A stretch of 64,000 bases of DNA from Rhizobium oryzihabitans (GTDB lineage: Bacteria > Pseudomonadota > Alphaproteobacteria > Rhizobiales > Rhizobiaceae), in contig NZ_CP048632.1 of NCBI RefSeq assembly GCF_010669145.1, positions 2,366,001 to 2,430,000 of the forward strand. Reading direction: 5' to 3'. Below the pieces are notes generated by a model, which saw only the letters and a program-made list of their open reading frames with translations, did no database searches and was not told the DNA's origin. The position numbers and the translations under genes are program-made. Each line of letters begins with the position of its first letter. Positions within the stretch are counted from its first letter, which is position 1. This document shows positions 1 through 8,883 of this stretch, piece after piece.

Positions 1-1
1 G

Positions 2-508
2 TACCCGAAAGTGTTCACCGATTTTGCGCTCACTGCCGAGACCTATGGTCCGGTCTCGGTCCTGCCCACTCATGCCTATTTCTACGGCATGGAGGATGGG
101 GAGGAGCTGTTTGCCGATATCGAACGCGGCAAGACGCTGGTCATCGTCAATCAGGCCTCATCCGGCACGGATGACAAGGGCATGGTGACGGTGTTCTTCG
201 AGATCAACGGCCAGCCGCGCCGCATCAAGGTGCCGGACCGCGCCCATGGCGCATCGGGTTCTGCGGTCCGCCGCAAGGCTGAACCCGGCAATGCGTCGCA
301 TATCGGCGCGCCGATGCCGGGCGTGATCAGCCGCGTCTTCATCAATCAGGGTCAGGAGGTCAAGGCCGGTGACGTGCTCCTGTCCATCGAGGCCATGAAG
401 ATGGAAACAGCGCTTCACGCCGAACGTGACGGCAAAATCGCCGAGGTTCTGGTGCGCCCCGGTGACCAGATCGACGCGAAGGACCTGCTGATCTCCTACG
501 CCGAATGA
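2..508 (+). CDS. pyc: Pyruvate carboxylase, C-terminal part (cut by window start)
   Basis: This is the end of a biotin-dependent carboxylase whose 5' part lies outside the window; the frame is open from base 2. The first residues (YPKVFTDF, then TYGPVSVLPT and YFYGMEDGEE) match the end of the carboxyltransferase region of pyruvate carboxylase, which makes oxaloacetate from pyruvate for anaplerosis. The last 75 or so residues are a biotinyl domain with the EAMKMET motif; the biotinylated lysine codon is at 398-400. A hairpin terminator follows directly, so this is the end of a transcription unit. The carboxyltransferase segment favours pyruvate carboxylase over acetyl- or propionyl-CoA carboxylase alpha subunits, which lack it. 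Confidence 0.93.
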   Translation, partial: YPKVFTDFALTAETYGPVSVLPTHAYFYGMEDGEELFADIERGKTLVIVNQASSGTDDKGMVTVFFEINGQPRRIKVPDRAHGASGSAVRRKAEPGNASHIGAPMPGVISRVFINQGQEVKAGDVLLSIEAMKMETALHAERDGKIAEVLVRPGDQIDAKDLLISYAE

Positions 509-544
509 TGCGCTGACGCGTGACATTTTACCTGTCGGTATAGA

Positions 545-571
545 CGCCCGCCCTTTGGCGGGCGTTTTGCT
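545..571 (+). terminator. Intrinsic terminator after pyc
   Basis: A GC-rich stem (CGCCCGCC and GGCGGGCG around a short CTTT loop) is followed by TTTT. It lies 37 bases after the pyc stop codon. Confidence 0.85.
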
Positions 572-594
572 GTTGCGCCTTTGCTAAAACTCAA

Positions 595-633
595 TTATGC
601 ATGTTCGTGCACGTTTATTCCTGTTTATGCATG
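595..633 (+). promoter_or_regulatory. Direct repeat ahead of the DeoR gene, possible operator
   Basis: The nonamer TTATGCATG occurs at 595-603 and again at 625-633, exactly 30 bp apart, so both copies face the same side of the helix. Each contains the palindrome ATGCAT, and a GTGCAC palindrome lies between them. The second copy ends 7 bases before the start codon of the regulator. An autoregulatory operator is inferred from position and symmetry only. Confidence 0.35.
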
Positions 634-640
634 AGTCCCT

Positions 641-1441
641 ATGAACGATCATTTTGTCAGCGAGCGCCAGGCGCTCATCCTTGCGCAGTTGCGGCAAAGC
701 GGCCGTGTGCTCGCGCAGGATCTTGCGCAGAACTTCGGTGTCTCCGAAGACACGGTCCGCCGGGATCTGCGCGAGATGGCGGCGCGTGGCGAATGCCTGC
801 GGGTTTATGGCGGGGCTTTGCTTTCCGATAGCACGACCGTGCCGCTGAAGACGCGTATTGCCGAGGATGCCGACCGCAAGGCTTCGCTGGCGCGCGCAGC
901 CATTCCACTTCTCGAGCCGGGCATGGTCGTTTTCATCGATGCCGGCTCCACCAATCTGGCCATCGCCAGAGCGATCCCCGCCGGTCTTAACTTGACCGTG
1001 GTGACGAATACGCCGGCCATCGCCGCCGAACTGACGGGGCGAGCCGATATCGATCTGGTGCTGATCGGCGGCAAGGTCGATCCGGCCGTTGGCGCTGCGA
1101 TCGACGCCATGGCTTTGCGGCAACTTGAATTGATGCGGCCCGATCTCTGTATTCTCGGCGTTTGCGGCGTCGCGGACGAGACCGGCCTTTCGGCGGATGT
1201 TTTCGAGGATGCCGTGTTCAAGCGGCTCGCCTGCAGCGCCAGCCAGCGGATTGTCGCCGCCGTTACCACGGAAAAGCTTGGCCACAGAGCGGCTTTTCAC
1301 GTGCATGATTTTTCCCCGCCCCTTTCCCTGGTGCTCGAACATGATGCCGACCCGGCACTGATCGAGGCGCTGTCGGCAAGAGGTGTACAGCTTCACTGCG
1401 GCGATGATGACGCCGTTCGATTTTCCCATGGTCAAGTCTGA
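641..1441 (+). CDS. DeoR-family transcriptional regulator
   Basis: This 266-residue protein has the usual DeoR build. An N-terminal winged helix-turn-helix spans about residues 5-58 (LAQNFGVSEDTVRRDLREM is the recognition region). A sugar-phosphate-sensing domain follows, with the IDAGSTNLAIA and VVTNTPAIAAEL signatures. Such proteins usually repress sugar or polyol genes until a phosphorylated sugar binds. The MFS gene starts 12 bp downstream on the same strand, so the two are probably one operon and the transporter may be a target. A repeated ATGCAT motif lies in its promoter region. The effector cannot be told from sequence. Confidence 0.9.
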   Translation: MNDHFVSERQALILAQLRQSGRVLAQDLAQNFGVSEDTVRRDLREMAARGECLRVYGGALLSDSTTVPLKTRIAEDADRKASLARAAIPLLEPGMVVFIDAGSTNLAIARAIPAGLNLTVVTNTPAIAAELTGRADIDLVLIGGKVDPAVGAAIDAMALRQLELMRPDLCILGVCGVADETGLSADVFEDAVFKRLACSASQRIVAAVTTEKLGHRAAFHVHDFSPPLSLVLEHDADPALIEALSARGVQLHCGDDDAVRFSHGQV

Positions 1442-1453
1442 AGGATATTGCCG

Positions 1454-2644
1454 ATGAACGGCCCCACGACATTTTCGCCAACGGTGAAGCGCTCATCCTA
1501 TCTGACGCGCCACAGGCTTGGTGTGTCCCTGCTGTTTTTGATGAACGGTTTCATGATGGGGTCCTGGGCCCCGAAGATTCCGGAGTTTGCGGCGCGTTTA
1601 TCCCTAAGCGAAAGTGCGCTCGGCCTGATCATTCTGGTTTTTGGCATCGGTTCGCTGGTTTTCATGCCGATCGCCGGTTCCCAGATCGCCCGTTTCGGAT
1701 CGCGCACGGTCAGTCTCGTGACAGCAGCGATCTTCCTGCCGACACTGCTTTTCATCTCCTGGGCAGGCACGATCTGGGCGGGAGTGATCGCGGTTTTCCT
1801 GTTCGGCGGTTTGACGGGGGCGATGGATGTCGCCATGAACGCCAATGCCGTGGCGGTCGAGCGTGACATGCGCCGCGCCATCATGTCGTCGTGCCATGCC
1901 TTCTGGAGCCTCGGCGGCCTGATCGGTGCCGGTCTTGGCGGTTACCTCATCACGGCAATCGGCGTTCAGGGTCACGCGATTGCACTGACAATTATCGCCC
2001 TTGTCCTGCTGGTCATTGCATGGCCGCGTGTTCTTGCGGATCGTCCGCACGCCGAGGAAGAGCGCCCGAAGGGCGGCTTGCCGCTGACACCCTTGCCGTG
2101 GATCATCGGCCTGATGGCGTTGTTTTCGATGATCCCGGAAGGTGCGATCCTCGATTGGGGTGCTCTTTATCTGCGCAACGAACTCGGTGCTTCCGTCTCG
2201 CAGTCCGGTTTCGCCTTCGCTGCATTTTCCATGACCATGGCGATCATGCGTTTTGCCGGCGATCTGGTGCGCGACAGGTTCGGGGCCGTCCGGACCCTGC
2301 GTTTCTGCTCGGTCATGTCGATCACCGGTCTTCTGATTGCCGGTCTTGCGGGAAATTCCACTTTCGTGATTATCGGTTTCGCCATTGCCGGTATTGGTAT
2401 TTCCAACATGGTTCCGATCGCCTTTTCGGCTGCGGGCAACATGCCCGGGCTGGCACCCGGCATCGGCCTGTCGGTCGTCACCACCATGGGTTATTCCGGC
2501 ATTCTGGTAGCGCCCTCGGCCATCGGCTTCATTGCCGAACATACCGGCCTTGCCAGCGTCTTTCTCGCTCTGCCGTTGCTGCATGTGGTGGTTTTGCTGC
2601 TTTCGCGGCTTGCCCGGCATGCGGATGGCGCTGGCAAGGAATAG
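1454..2644 (+). CDS. MFS transporter (YbjJ / fucose-permease-like)
   Basis: This 396-residue membrane protein has about 12 hydrophobic segments. It carries the MFS loop pattern after TM2 (PIAGSQIARFGSR) and a charged central loop near residues 195-210 (ADRPHAEEERPKGG). The sequence resembles the YbjJ/FucP-type branch of MFS permeases. I chose the ATG at 1454, with AAGGA nine bases upstream, over a TTG six bases earlier. It follows a DeoR regulator by 12 bp, suggesting a regulated exporter or importer of a sugar-like compound. The substrate is unknown. Confidence 0.85.
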   Translation: MNGPTTFSPTVKRSSYLTRHRLGVSLLFLMNGFMMGSWAPKIPEFAARLSLSESALGLIILVFGIGSLVFMPIAGSQIARFGSRTVSLVTAAIFLPTLLFISWAGTIWAGVIAVFLFGGLTGAMDVAMNANAVAVERDMRRAIMSSCHAFWSLGGLIGAGLGGYLITAIGVQGHAIALTIIALVLLVIAWPRVLADRPHAEEERPKGGLPLTPLPWIIGLMALFSMIPEGAILDWGALYLRNELGASVSQSGFAFAAFSMTMAIMRFAGDLVRDRFGAVRTLRFCSVMSITGLLIAGLAGNSTFVIIGFAIAGIGISNMVPIAFSAAGNMPGLAPGIGLSVVTTMGYSGILVAPSAIGFIAEHTGLASVFLALPLLHVVVLLLSRLARHADGAGKE

Positions 2645-2764
2645 GCGTCTCGAATTTTGCCATGATTGCGGTAAAGTAGAAGCTCTTACGCGTTGGGTGT
2701 TGACAAGGAGGCCCCCTTGTTTCACCTCAATTGCCAGACCTTGCCGCAAGCTCCAGAGACCGCC

Positions 2765-4014
2765 ATGACGTCACACGCCGATTACGATCCAAAGCCCCGC
2801 CGCGCATCCGTCGCCGTCGACGTGGGCGGCGTCATCGTCGGGGCGGCGCGCCCGTTGTCGTGCAATCCATGACCAATACCGACACCGCGGATATTGACGC
2901 CACTGTGCAGCAGGTGGCGGCGCTTTTCCAGGCTGGTTCGGAAATGGTGCGCATCACCGTTGACCGGGACGAGAGCGCCGCAGCCGTGCCGAAAATCCGC
3001 GAGCGGCTGCTGCGTCTTGGCATGGATGTGCCGTTGATCGGTGATTTCCACTATATCGGCCACAAGCTTCTGGCGGATCATCCGGCCTGTGCGGAAGCTC
3101 TGGCGAAATACCGCATCAATCCCGGCAATGTCGGCTTCAAGGACAAGAAGGACAAGCAGTTCGGCGAAATCGTCGAAATGGCCATCCGCTACGACAAGCC
3201 GGTTCGCATCGGTGTGAACTGGGGATCGCTTGACCAGGAATTGCTGACGACGCTGATGGACAAGAACAAGGAGGAGGGTTTTCCGCTCTCCGCCCGTCAG
3301 GTCACCCGTGAGGCCATCGTCCAGTCGGCGCTGATCTCCGCCGAGCTTGCCGAAGAGATCGGCCTGCCGCGCAACCGCATCATCCTTTCTGCCAAGGTCA
3401 GCCAGGTGCAGGATCTGATCGCGGTTTATTCGATGCTGTCGGAGCGATCCAACCACGCCCTGCATCTCGGTCTTACCGAAGCGGGCATGGGTTCCAAGGG
3501 TATTGTCGCCTCTTCTGCCGCCATGGGTTACGTGCTGCAGCACGGCATTGGCGACACGATCCGCGTCTCGCTGACACCGGAGCCGAATGGTGACCGCACC
3601 CGCGAGGTGCAGGTGGCGCAGGAATTGCTGCAGGTCATGGGTTTTCGCCAGTTCATTCCGGTCGTTGCGGCATGTCCCGGCTGCGGGCGCACCACGTCCA
3701 CCGTCTTCCAGGAACTTGCCCAGAACATTCAGAACGACATTCGCAAGAATATGCCGCTCTGGCGTGAGAAATATCCCGGCGTCGAGGCGCTCAATGTTGC
3801 CGTCATGGGCTGCATCGTGAATGGCCCCGGCGAAAGCAAACATGCCGATATCGGCATTTCGCTGCCCGGAACCGGCGAGAGCCCCGCCGCTCCAGTCTTC
3901 ATCGACGGCGAAAAGGCTCTTACCCTGCGTGGGCCCAATATCGCCGCCGATTTTGAAGCGCTTGTGATCGATTACATCGAAAAGCGTTTTGGCCGGAAAG
4001 ATGCGGCGGAGTAA
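2765..4014 (+). CDS. ispG: 4-hydroxy-3-methylbut-2-enyl diphosphate synthase (flavodoxin), frameshifted as read
   Basis: IspG makes HMBPP in the MEP isoprenoid pathway. The body is clear: [18 protein letters not shown] near the N-terminus, and the C-terminal iron-sulfur region with [13 protein letters not shown] and [11 protein letters not shown]. The family-like N-terminus ([20 protein letters not shown]) begins at the ATG at 2765, but it is in a different frame from the rest. The frames join if one G is added to the GGGG run at 2840-2843, giving [14 protein letters not shown] and a 416-residue protein of normal size. The alternative unbroken frame from 2731 starts with an arginine-rich stretch unlike the family. 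A sequence undercall is the likeliest cause. Confidence 0.9.
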
Positions 4015-4077
4015 AGAGTACCGTGAAACCGGAATTCCACTGTCATACCTCCTGAACCCTTCGGAGCATCAAACTAC

Positions 4078-4740
4078 ATGATCAAGAAAATTGCGATCGT
4101 TGCCCTTTGCGCGACCTATCTTTCCTCCTGCACCACCACCGACCCCTATACCGGCGAGCAGAAGATGTCGAACACGGCGGGCGGCGCCGGCATCGGCGCT
4201 GTCGTCGGTGCTCTCGGTGGTCTGGCTGTCGGCGGTTCGCCGACGGGTCGCCGTAACGCAGCCCTCATCGGTGCCGGTATCGGTGCGCTTGCCGGTGGCG
4301 CCATCGGCAATTACATGGATGGTCAGGAAGCCGAATTGCGCGCCCAGCTTCAGGGCACGGGCGTTTCTGTTAGCCGCCGTGGCGACAGCATCGTTCTCAA
4401 CATGCCGTCGAACATCACCTTCGCGACGGATCAGGATCAGGTCATTCCGCCGTTCTATCAGACGCTCGATTCCGTTGGCATCGTGCTGAACAAGTTCAAC
4501 CGCACGCTGATCGACATCAACGGCCATACCGATTCCACCGGCAGCCCCGGCTACAATCAGGGCCTCTCGGAGCGTCGTGCCGCCTCGGTTGCCAATTATC
4601 TTGGCGCACGCGGCGTCGATCAGCGCCGTATTTCGACGCTCGGCTTCGGTCCGTCGCAGCCGATCGCTTCGAATGCAACGCCGGATGGTCGCGCCCAGAA
4701 CCGTCGCGTCGAAGTGCTGATTTCGCCGCTCAAGGGCTAA
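4078..4740 (+). CDS. OmpA-family outer-membrane lipoprotein with glycine zipper
   Basis: This 220-residue protein starts with a lipoprotein signal peptide ending in LSSC, with Cys18 as the lipidated residue. A glycine-rich membrane-associating region follows at residues 35-80 (GGAGIGAVVGALGG and GAGIGALAGGAIGNYM). The C-terminal OmpA-like domain spans about residues 105-218 and contains the peptidoglycan-binding pattern NGHTDSTGSPGYNQGLSERR and a final NRRVEVLI. The build matches YiaD-type lipoproteins that tie the outer membrane to the cell wall. It stands alone between ispG and a palindromic repeat. Confidence 0.9.
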   Translation: MIKKIAIVALCATYLSSCTTTDPYTGEQKMSNTAGGAGIGAVVGALGGLAVGGSPTGRRNAALIGAGIGALAGGAIGNYMDGQEAELRAQLQGTGVSVSRRGDSIVLNMPSNITFATDQDQVIPPFYQTLDSVGIVLNKFNRTLIDINGHTDSTGSPGYNQGLSERRAASVANYLGARGVDQRRISTLGFGPSQPIASNATPDGRAQNRRVEVLISPLKG

Positions 4741-4759
4741 AGCGCACGTAGCTTTCCTA

Positions 4760-4874
4760 CCGTCACCCCGGACTAGATCCGGGGTCCAGCGCGATCAAGT
4801 CCTTGATCGCGAAAGACTCCCGTCACGACGCAGACGCGCCGTGACTGGATGCCGGATCTAGTCCGGCATGACGG
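4760..4874. repeat. 115-bp palindromic intergenic element
   Basis: Two 30-base arms (4760-4789 and 4845-4874) match in inverted orientation at about 26 positions; each contains CCGGACTAGATCCGG or its complement. Inside are two further hairpins: GCGATCAAG/CTTGATCGC at 4791-4810 and GTCACG/CGTGAC at about 4822-4845. It sits between two convergent genes. Mosaic palindromes with this GGACTAGATCCGG core are typical of Rhizobiales intergenic repeat families; no ORF is present. Confidence 0.8.
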
Positions 4875-4894
4875 AAGACGCTACGAGAACCTTG

Positions 4895-5809
4895 TCAGCT
4901 TTTTCGCTCGGCGATGAATCTTGCGGCCGCGATGAGAATCGCGGCCTTTTCGCCATAGGGGGCCAGGAGTTCACCGGCTTCCGCCACCAGTTCCTGAAGT
5001 TTGCCGCGCGCCCAGTCCTCACCGCGCAGCGCCACCAGCGTTCCCTTGCCGCGTGCGGCGTCCTTGCCGGTTGCCTTGCCCATGGTGGCGGCATCGGCCG
5101 TCAGGTCGAGGAGATCGTCGGCAAGCTGGAAGGCGAGGCCGATCTTTTCACCGAAGAGGCGCAGTCTTTGCCTTTCGGAAATATCGCTGCCGGCGATGAT
5201 CGCGCCGGCTTCGCAGGCGAAACGCAGCAGCGCACCGGTTTTCATAGCCTGCAATGTAACAATGCCTGCTTCGTCCGGAGCCTTCTTTTCCGCAGCGAGA
5301 TCGAGCGCCTGACCGCCGGCCATCCCGCCGATACCCGCTGCGCGGGCGAGTGACAGCACGAGAGCGGCCTTGCGATCTGCCGAGAGCGGATTTTCGTCCG
5401 ACGCGATGATGTCGAAGGCGAGCGTCAGCAGGCTGTCGCCGGCGAGAATGGCAGTCGCCTCATCGAATTTGCGATGCACGGTCGGCTGGCCGCGACGCAG
5501 ATCGTCATCGTCCATGGCTGGAAGATCGTCATGCACCAGCGAATAACAATGGAGGCATTCAAGTGCAGCGCCGACATAAAGGGCAGCATCGGCATCTCCG
5601 CCCAAAAGGGCAGCGCTTTCAATGACGAGGAAAGGCCGCAGACGTTTGCCGCCGTTCAGCACACCATGACGCATGGCGTCGAGCAGGTTTTGCGGGCGCG
5701 TAATCTCATCCGCGCGCGCCTCTGCGGACAGCAGGCGACCAAGCAGGGATTCGGTCTTTGCCGCGTTATCGCGCAGCCGTGTTTCGAAATTCGTCATCTG
5801 AGCGTCCAT
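4895..5809 (-). CDS. ispA: Polyprenyl synthetase, probable farnesyl diphosphate synthase
   Basis: This enzyme condenses IPP with DMAPP and GPP to give farnesyl diphosphate. Both aspartate-rich motifs are present: DDLPAMD near residue 94 and DDLLD in the C-terminal half. The GGKRLRPFL substrate motif is also present. The product is 304 residues from the ATG at 5809, which has AAAGAG upstream; an ATG four codons later (5797) is also possible. The small residues before the first DDxxD fit a short-chain (C15) synthase. It is convergent with the OmpA gene and divergent from mtgA. Together with ispG it supplies isoprenoids. Confidence 0.88.
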   Translation of the reverse strand: MDAQMTNFETRLRDNAAKTESLLGRLLSAEARADEITRPQNLLDAMRHGVLNGGKRLRPFLVIESAALLGGDADAALYVGAALECLHCYSLVHDDLPAMDDDDLRRGQPTVHRKFDEATAILAGDSLLTLAFDIIASDENPLSADRKAALVLSLARAAGIGGMAGGQALDLAAEKKAPDEAGIVTLQAMKTGALLRFACEAGAIIAGSDISERQRLRLFGEKIGLAFQLADDLLDLTADAATMGKATGKDAARGKGTLVALRGEDWARGKLQELVAEAGELLAPYGEKAAILIAAARFIAERKS

Positions 5810-5944
5810 GTCGCGCTCTTTGGCATGCCGCGCGGGGTCAGGCAACCTTTTCGTGATTCCTGAGGTCAACTGTTTGACCGGACTCGCCTTGAAGCCGGCA
5901 ATGGAATATGAAAGGCTTCGATTGGTGCGGGGCTTTGACGAATA

Positions 5945-6691
5945 TTGAGCAGTACGCCTGAAAGCGACGCAGATTACGCCGTGCTGGCGGAAGACCGGAG
6001 CAGTCCGAAGGTGGATTTTCGCACGTTGGCAAAGCGTATCTTCTTGACCTTGCTGGCATTGCTGATCCTGCCCTATCTGCTGATCCCGGTTTATGCGCTG
6101 CCTTTCATCCGGCCGGTCTCGACGCTGATGCTTGCCGATCTGGTGACCTTGCAGGGTTATGACCGGCGCTGGGTGCCGCTTGAGGATATCTCACCGCGCC
6201 TCGTTCAATCCGTGATGATGTCCGAGGACGGGCAATTCTGTTTCCATGGCGGCGTTGACTGGAACCAGATGCAGTCCGTCGTCAGCAATGCGCTCGACGG
6301 CGCCTCCACCCGCGGTGCCAGCACTATTCCGATGCAGACAGCCAAGAACCTGTTTTTATGGAACGGCCGTTCTTTCCTGCGTAAGGGGCTGGAACTGCCG
6401 CTGGCGATTGCGGCCGATTTCGTCTGGTCGAAAAAGCGGATGATGGAAATTTATCTCAACGTTGCCGAATGGGGGCCTGGCATTTACGGCATTGAGGCGG
6501 CGGCGCAACATCATTTCAAGGTGCCGGCTGCAAAGCTCAGTTCCCGTCAGGCAGCGCTGCTCGCCGTTTCCCTGCCCAATCCCATCGACCGTGTCGCCGG
6601 CAAGCCGGGTCGTGGCCTGCAAAGACTTGCCGGCCTTATAGAACGACGCGCCCGGGCCTCCGGGGCTTATGTCGGCTGCGTGCTGGACTGA
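5945..6691 (+). CDS. mtgA: Monofunctional biosynthetic peptidoglycan transglycosylase
   Basis: This is a family-51 glycosyltransferase that polymerises lipid II into glycan strands. One N-terminal membrane anchor (about residues 30-52) is followed by the GT51 domain with [15 protein letters not shown] (catalytic Glu in SEDGQF), then [16 protein letters not shown] and [20 protein letters not shown]. It has no transpeptidase domain, and its 248 residues are typical for MtgA. Translation appears to start at a TTG at 5945; no better in-frame ATG precedes the anchor. The stop lies 15 bases before the end of the convergent galM. Confidence 0.92.
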   Translation: MSSTPESDADYAVLAEDRSSPKVDFRTLAKRIFLTLLALLILPYLLIPVYALPFIRPVSTLMLADLVTLQGYDRRWVPLEDISPRLVQSVMMSEDGQFCFHGGVDWNQMQSVVSNALDGASTRGASTIPMQTAKNLFLWNGRSFLRKGLELPLAIAADFVWSKKRMMEIYLNVAEWGPGIYGIEAAAQHHFKVPAAKLSSRQAALLAVSLPNPIDRVAGKPGRGLQRLAGLIERRARASGAYVGCVLD

Positions 6692-6706
6692 CGCCAGCCC
6701 GCCACC

Positions 6707-7726
6707 TCAGCCCTTCTTGAAAATATAATCGGTTTCCTGACGCAGCGTTTCGCCCGGCCGAAGGATCGCGTGCGGAAAATCGGGGTGATTAACGGCGTCC
6801 GGCCATATCTGCGTTTCCAGACAAAAACCGGCAAAGGGGCCGTAGTGGCGGCCATCGAGACCCGCAACGGGAACGTTCAGCTTGAAGGCCGAATAGAATT
6901 GCACGCCGGGTTCGGTGGTGTGAACCTCAAGCGCGATATCGGAGGCGGGCGAATAGGCGCGGGCAACCTTGCGCTTGGCGCGACGCTCTGGTGAAAGGCA
7001 AAAATTGTGGTCGTAGAGAACCTGCTCGCCATTCTCCTTGCGCCGCATCGGCGTCGGGTGTCGCAGGTCGAAGACGGTGCCCTCGACGGAGCGGATTTCG
7101 CCGGTCGGTATCTGCTTGTCGTTGGTCGGCAGGTAAAAGTCGGCGGCGATGCTGATCTCATGCCCCAATGCGGTATCTGCGCCATCGAGATTGAAATAGG
7201 AGTGCTGGCAGACATTGGCGATGGTCGGCTTGTCAGTCACCGTTTCATAGACCACCGAAAGCACGCCGCCGTCGCGGATCGTATAGGTGGCGGTAACAGT
7301 GCAATTGCCGGGATAACCGGCGCGGCCATCGGGATCGATGATCTGCAGAACCGCATGGCTTTCGCCATGTTCCATCAGCATCCAGTTGCGTTTGCCCATG
7401 CCGTCGCTGCCGCCATGCAGGTGGCTGACGCCTTTTTCGTTCAGTTCCAGCTGGTATTCATGCCCGTCGATCGAGAATTTGCCATCACCGATACGGTTGG
7501 CATTCCGGCCGGGGGTGGCGCCGAAATAGGACGAATATTTGTAGTCCTCGAATGTATCGAAGCCGAGGACGAGCGGCGGCTGGTGGCCCTCAAGGCGCAG
7601 ATCCTGAATGACCGCTCCCCAGGTGATAACCTTGGCCGTCAAGCCGCCCTTCGAGATGGTGACGCGCTCGACCTTTTCGCCGGTTGCCGTGAAACCGAAA
7701 TTCTCCCGTGCCGCCGCGTCGCTCAT
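6707..7726 (-). CDS. galM: Aldose 1-epimerase (mutarotase)
   Basis: This enzyme interconverts alpha and beta anomers of aldoses such as galactose. Family features are visible: GRNANRIGDGKF near the N-terminus, the HLHGG motif with the catalytic histidine, HSYFNLDG in the middle, and a C-terminal FCLETQIWPDAVNHPDFP with the catalytic Glu. The 339-residue product starts at the ATG at 7726, which has an excellent ribosome site (GGAGAAGGA) 5-6 bases upstream. It lies downstream of metA on the same strand, separated by 74 bases that hold a perfect inverted repeat, so co-transcription is uncertain. Confidence 0.92.
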   Translation of the reverse strand: MSDAAARENFGFTATGEKVERVTISKGGLTAKVITWGAVIQDLRLEGHQPPLVLGFDTFEDYKYSSYFGATPGRNANRIGDGKFSIDGHEYQLELNEKGVSHLHGGSDGMGKRNWMLMEHGESHAVLQIIDPDGRAGYPGNCTVTATYTIRDGGVLSVVYETVTDKPTIANVCQHSYFNLDGADTALGHEISIAADFYLPTNDKQIPTGEIRSVEGTVFDLRHPTPMRRKENGEQVLYDHNFCLSPERRAKRKVARAYSPASDIALEVHTTEPGVQFYSAFKLNVPVAGLDGRHYGPFAGFCLETQIWPDAVNHPDFPHAILRPGETLRQETDYIFKKG

Positions 7727-7749
7727 GGCGTCCTTCTCCCGATATCTTT

Positions 7750-7787
7750 GAATTGCCGGCGGACGTTGCGTCATTTTCCGGCAATTC
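7750..7787. repeat. 10-bp perfect inverted repeat between metA and galM
   Basis: GAATTGCCGG at 7750-7759 is matched by CCGGCAATTC at 7778-7787 around an 18-base loop. There is no T-run, so this is either a weak rho-type stop after metA, an mRNA-stabilising hairpin, or a protein site. Confidence 0.55.
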
Positions 7788-7800
7788 GCAATCCCGCAAT

Positions 7801-8727
7801 TTACGCGGCGATTTCCCCGATGGATTCGAGATCGTAGGGCGTCGTCTGGTATATCTCGTTGATCCAGTTGCCGAAAAATAGATGGGCGTGGCTGCGCCAG
7901 CGGTTGAGCGGGGCTAGTTCCGGATCATTGTGCGGAAAATAATCATGCGGCAGCTTGATAGGCACGCCGGCATTCGCATCGCGGAAATATTCATCCGAAA
8001 GCGAGGTGGAATCATATTCGACGTGGTTGAACATGTAGAGGCGGTTGCCGGCTTTCTCATGCACCAGACACACGCCCATTTCCTCTGACTCCATCAGGAT
8101 TTCGAGCTCGGGATGTTTTTCGATGTCAGTGCGGCGCACTTCCGTCCAGCGTGAGACCGGAACCTGGAAATCGTCCGAAAAGCCGTTCAGATAGATCGAT
8201 GAAGGGCAGAGATTGCGGTGACGATAAACACCGAAAGCCTTTTCCTTCAGTTCGTATTTCGGCACACCGTGGAAATGGTAGATGGCGGCCATCGCGCCCC
8301 AGCAGACGTTCAGCGTCGAATGGACATTGGTTTGCGTCCAGTCGAAAATCTTTTGCATCTCGTCCCAGTAGGTCACATCTTCATAGTCCAGCATTTCGAT
8401 GGGCGCGCCGGTGATGATGAAGCCGTCGAACTTGCGGTGGCGCACTTCCTCCCAGGTCTCGTAGAAGGACAGAAGGTGCTCTTCCGGCGTATTCTTGGCG
8501 CGGTGGCCGCCGATGCGTATCAGAGAAAACTCCACCTGCAGCGGCGAAGCACCGACGAGGCGCGCCATCTGCACTTCCGTCTTGATCTTGTTCGGCATGA
8601 GATTGAGAAGCCCGATTTGGAGCGGGCGGATATCCTGCCGGATGGCCGCCGTTTCAGTCATGACCCGCACACCCTCATGAACGAGGGTGTCGAAGGCGGG
8701 AAGCGTATCGGGAATCTTGATCGGCAT
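7801..8727 (-). CDS. metA: Homoserine O-acyltransferase MetA, predicted acetyl-CoA type
   Basis: MetA acylates homoserine at the first committed step of methionine synthesis. The start at 8727 gives 308 residues and places the key residues at the standard family numbers: nucleophile Cys142 (NVCWGAM), His235 and Glu237 (FNHVEYD). Residue 111 is glutamate (ITGAPIE). In studied family members Glu111 goes with acetyl-CoA use, whereas Gly111, as in E. coli, goes with succinyl-CoA; homoserine O-acetyltransferase is therefore predicted. The gene is preceded by a promoter, a SAM-II riboswitch and an intrinsic terminator, so it is switched off by S-adenosylmethionine. Confidence 0.95.
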   Translation of the reverse strand: MPIKIPDTLPAFDTLVHEGVRVMTETAAIRQDIRPLQIGLLNLMPNKIKTEVQMARLVGASPLQVEFSLIRIGGHRAKNTPEEHLLSFYETWEEVRHRKFDGFIITGAPIEMLDYEDVTYWDEMQKIFDWTQTNVHSTLNVCWGAMAAIYHFHGVPKYELKEKAFGVYRHRNLCPSSIYLNGFSDDFQVPVSRWTEVRRTDIEKHPELEILMESEEMGVCLVHEKAGNRLYMFNHVEYDSTSLSDEYFRDANAGVPIKLPHDYFPHNDPELAPLNRWRSHAHLFFGNWINEIYQTTPYDLESIGEIAA

Positions 8728-8770
8728 GTCGAACTCTCTTTTCGGATGACGTAAAGAACGTTGCGAAAAC

Positions 8771-8800
8771 AAAAAAACCGGCAGCGAAATCGCAGCCGGT
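8771..8800 (-). terminator. Riboswitch-controlled intrinsic terminator in the metA leader
   Basis: Read on the minus strand, ACCGGC-T-GCGA pairs with TCGC-T-GCCGGT and is followed by seven T residues (complement of 8771-8777). It lies between the SAM-II aptamer and the metA start, where it can act as the expression platform by transcription attenuation. Confidence 0.88.
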
Positions 8801-8823
8801 CCCAGGAAATTGCCTTTTCCTCG

Positions 8824-8878
8824 ACCCTTTAGCGACTTCTTTAAAGTGGCTGCAAGCCGGTCGGCAAATCACCACTGA
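8824..8878 (-). promoter_or_regulatory. SAM-II riboswitch (metA aptamer)
   Basis: The minus strand carries the SAM-II consensus in order: GTGGTGATTTG, then a CCGGCTTGCAGCCAC segment, then TTTAAA and GTCGCTAAAG at the 3' end. The last parts form the pseudoknot that binds S-adenosylmethionine. SAM-II was described from the leaders of metA and other methionine genes in alphaproteobacteria. The aptamer begins only a few bases after the predicted transcription start. Confidence 0.95.
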
Positions 8879-8883
8879 GGCGT

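Noticed and set aside
2731..2850. Upstream start for ispG at 2731 without a frameshift
   Set aside because: The resulting N-terminus is arginine-rich and unlike the family; the other frame gives a family-like sequence up to the G-run.
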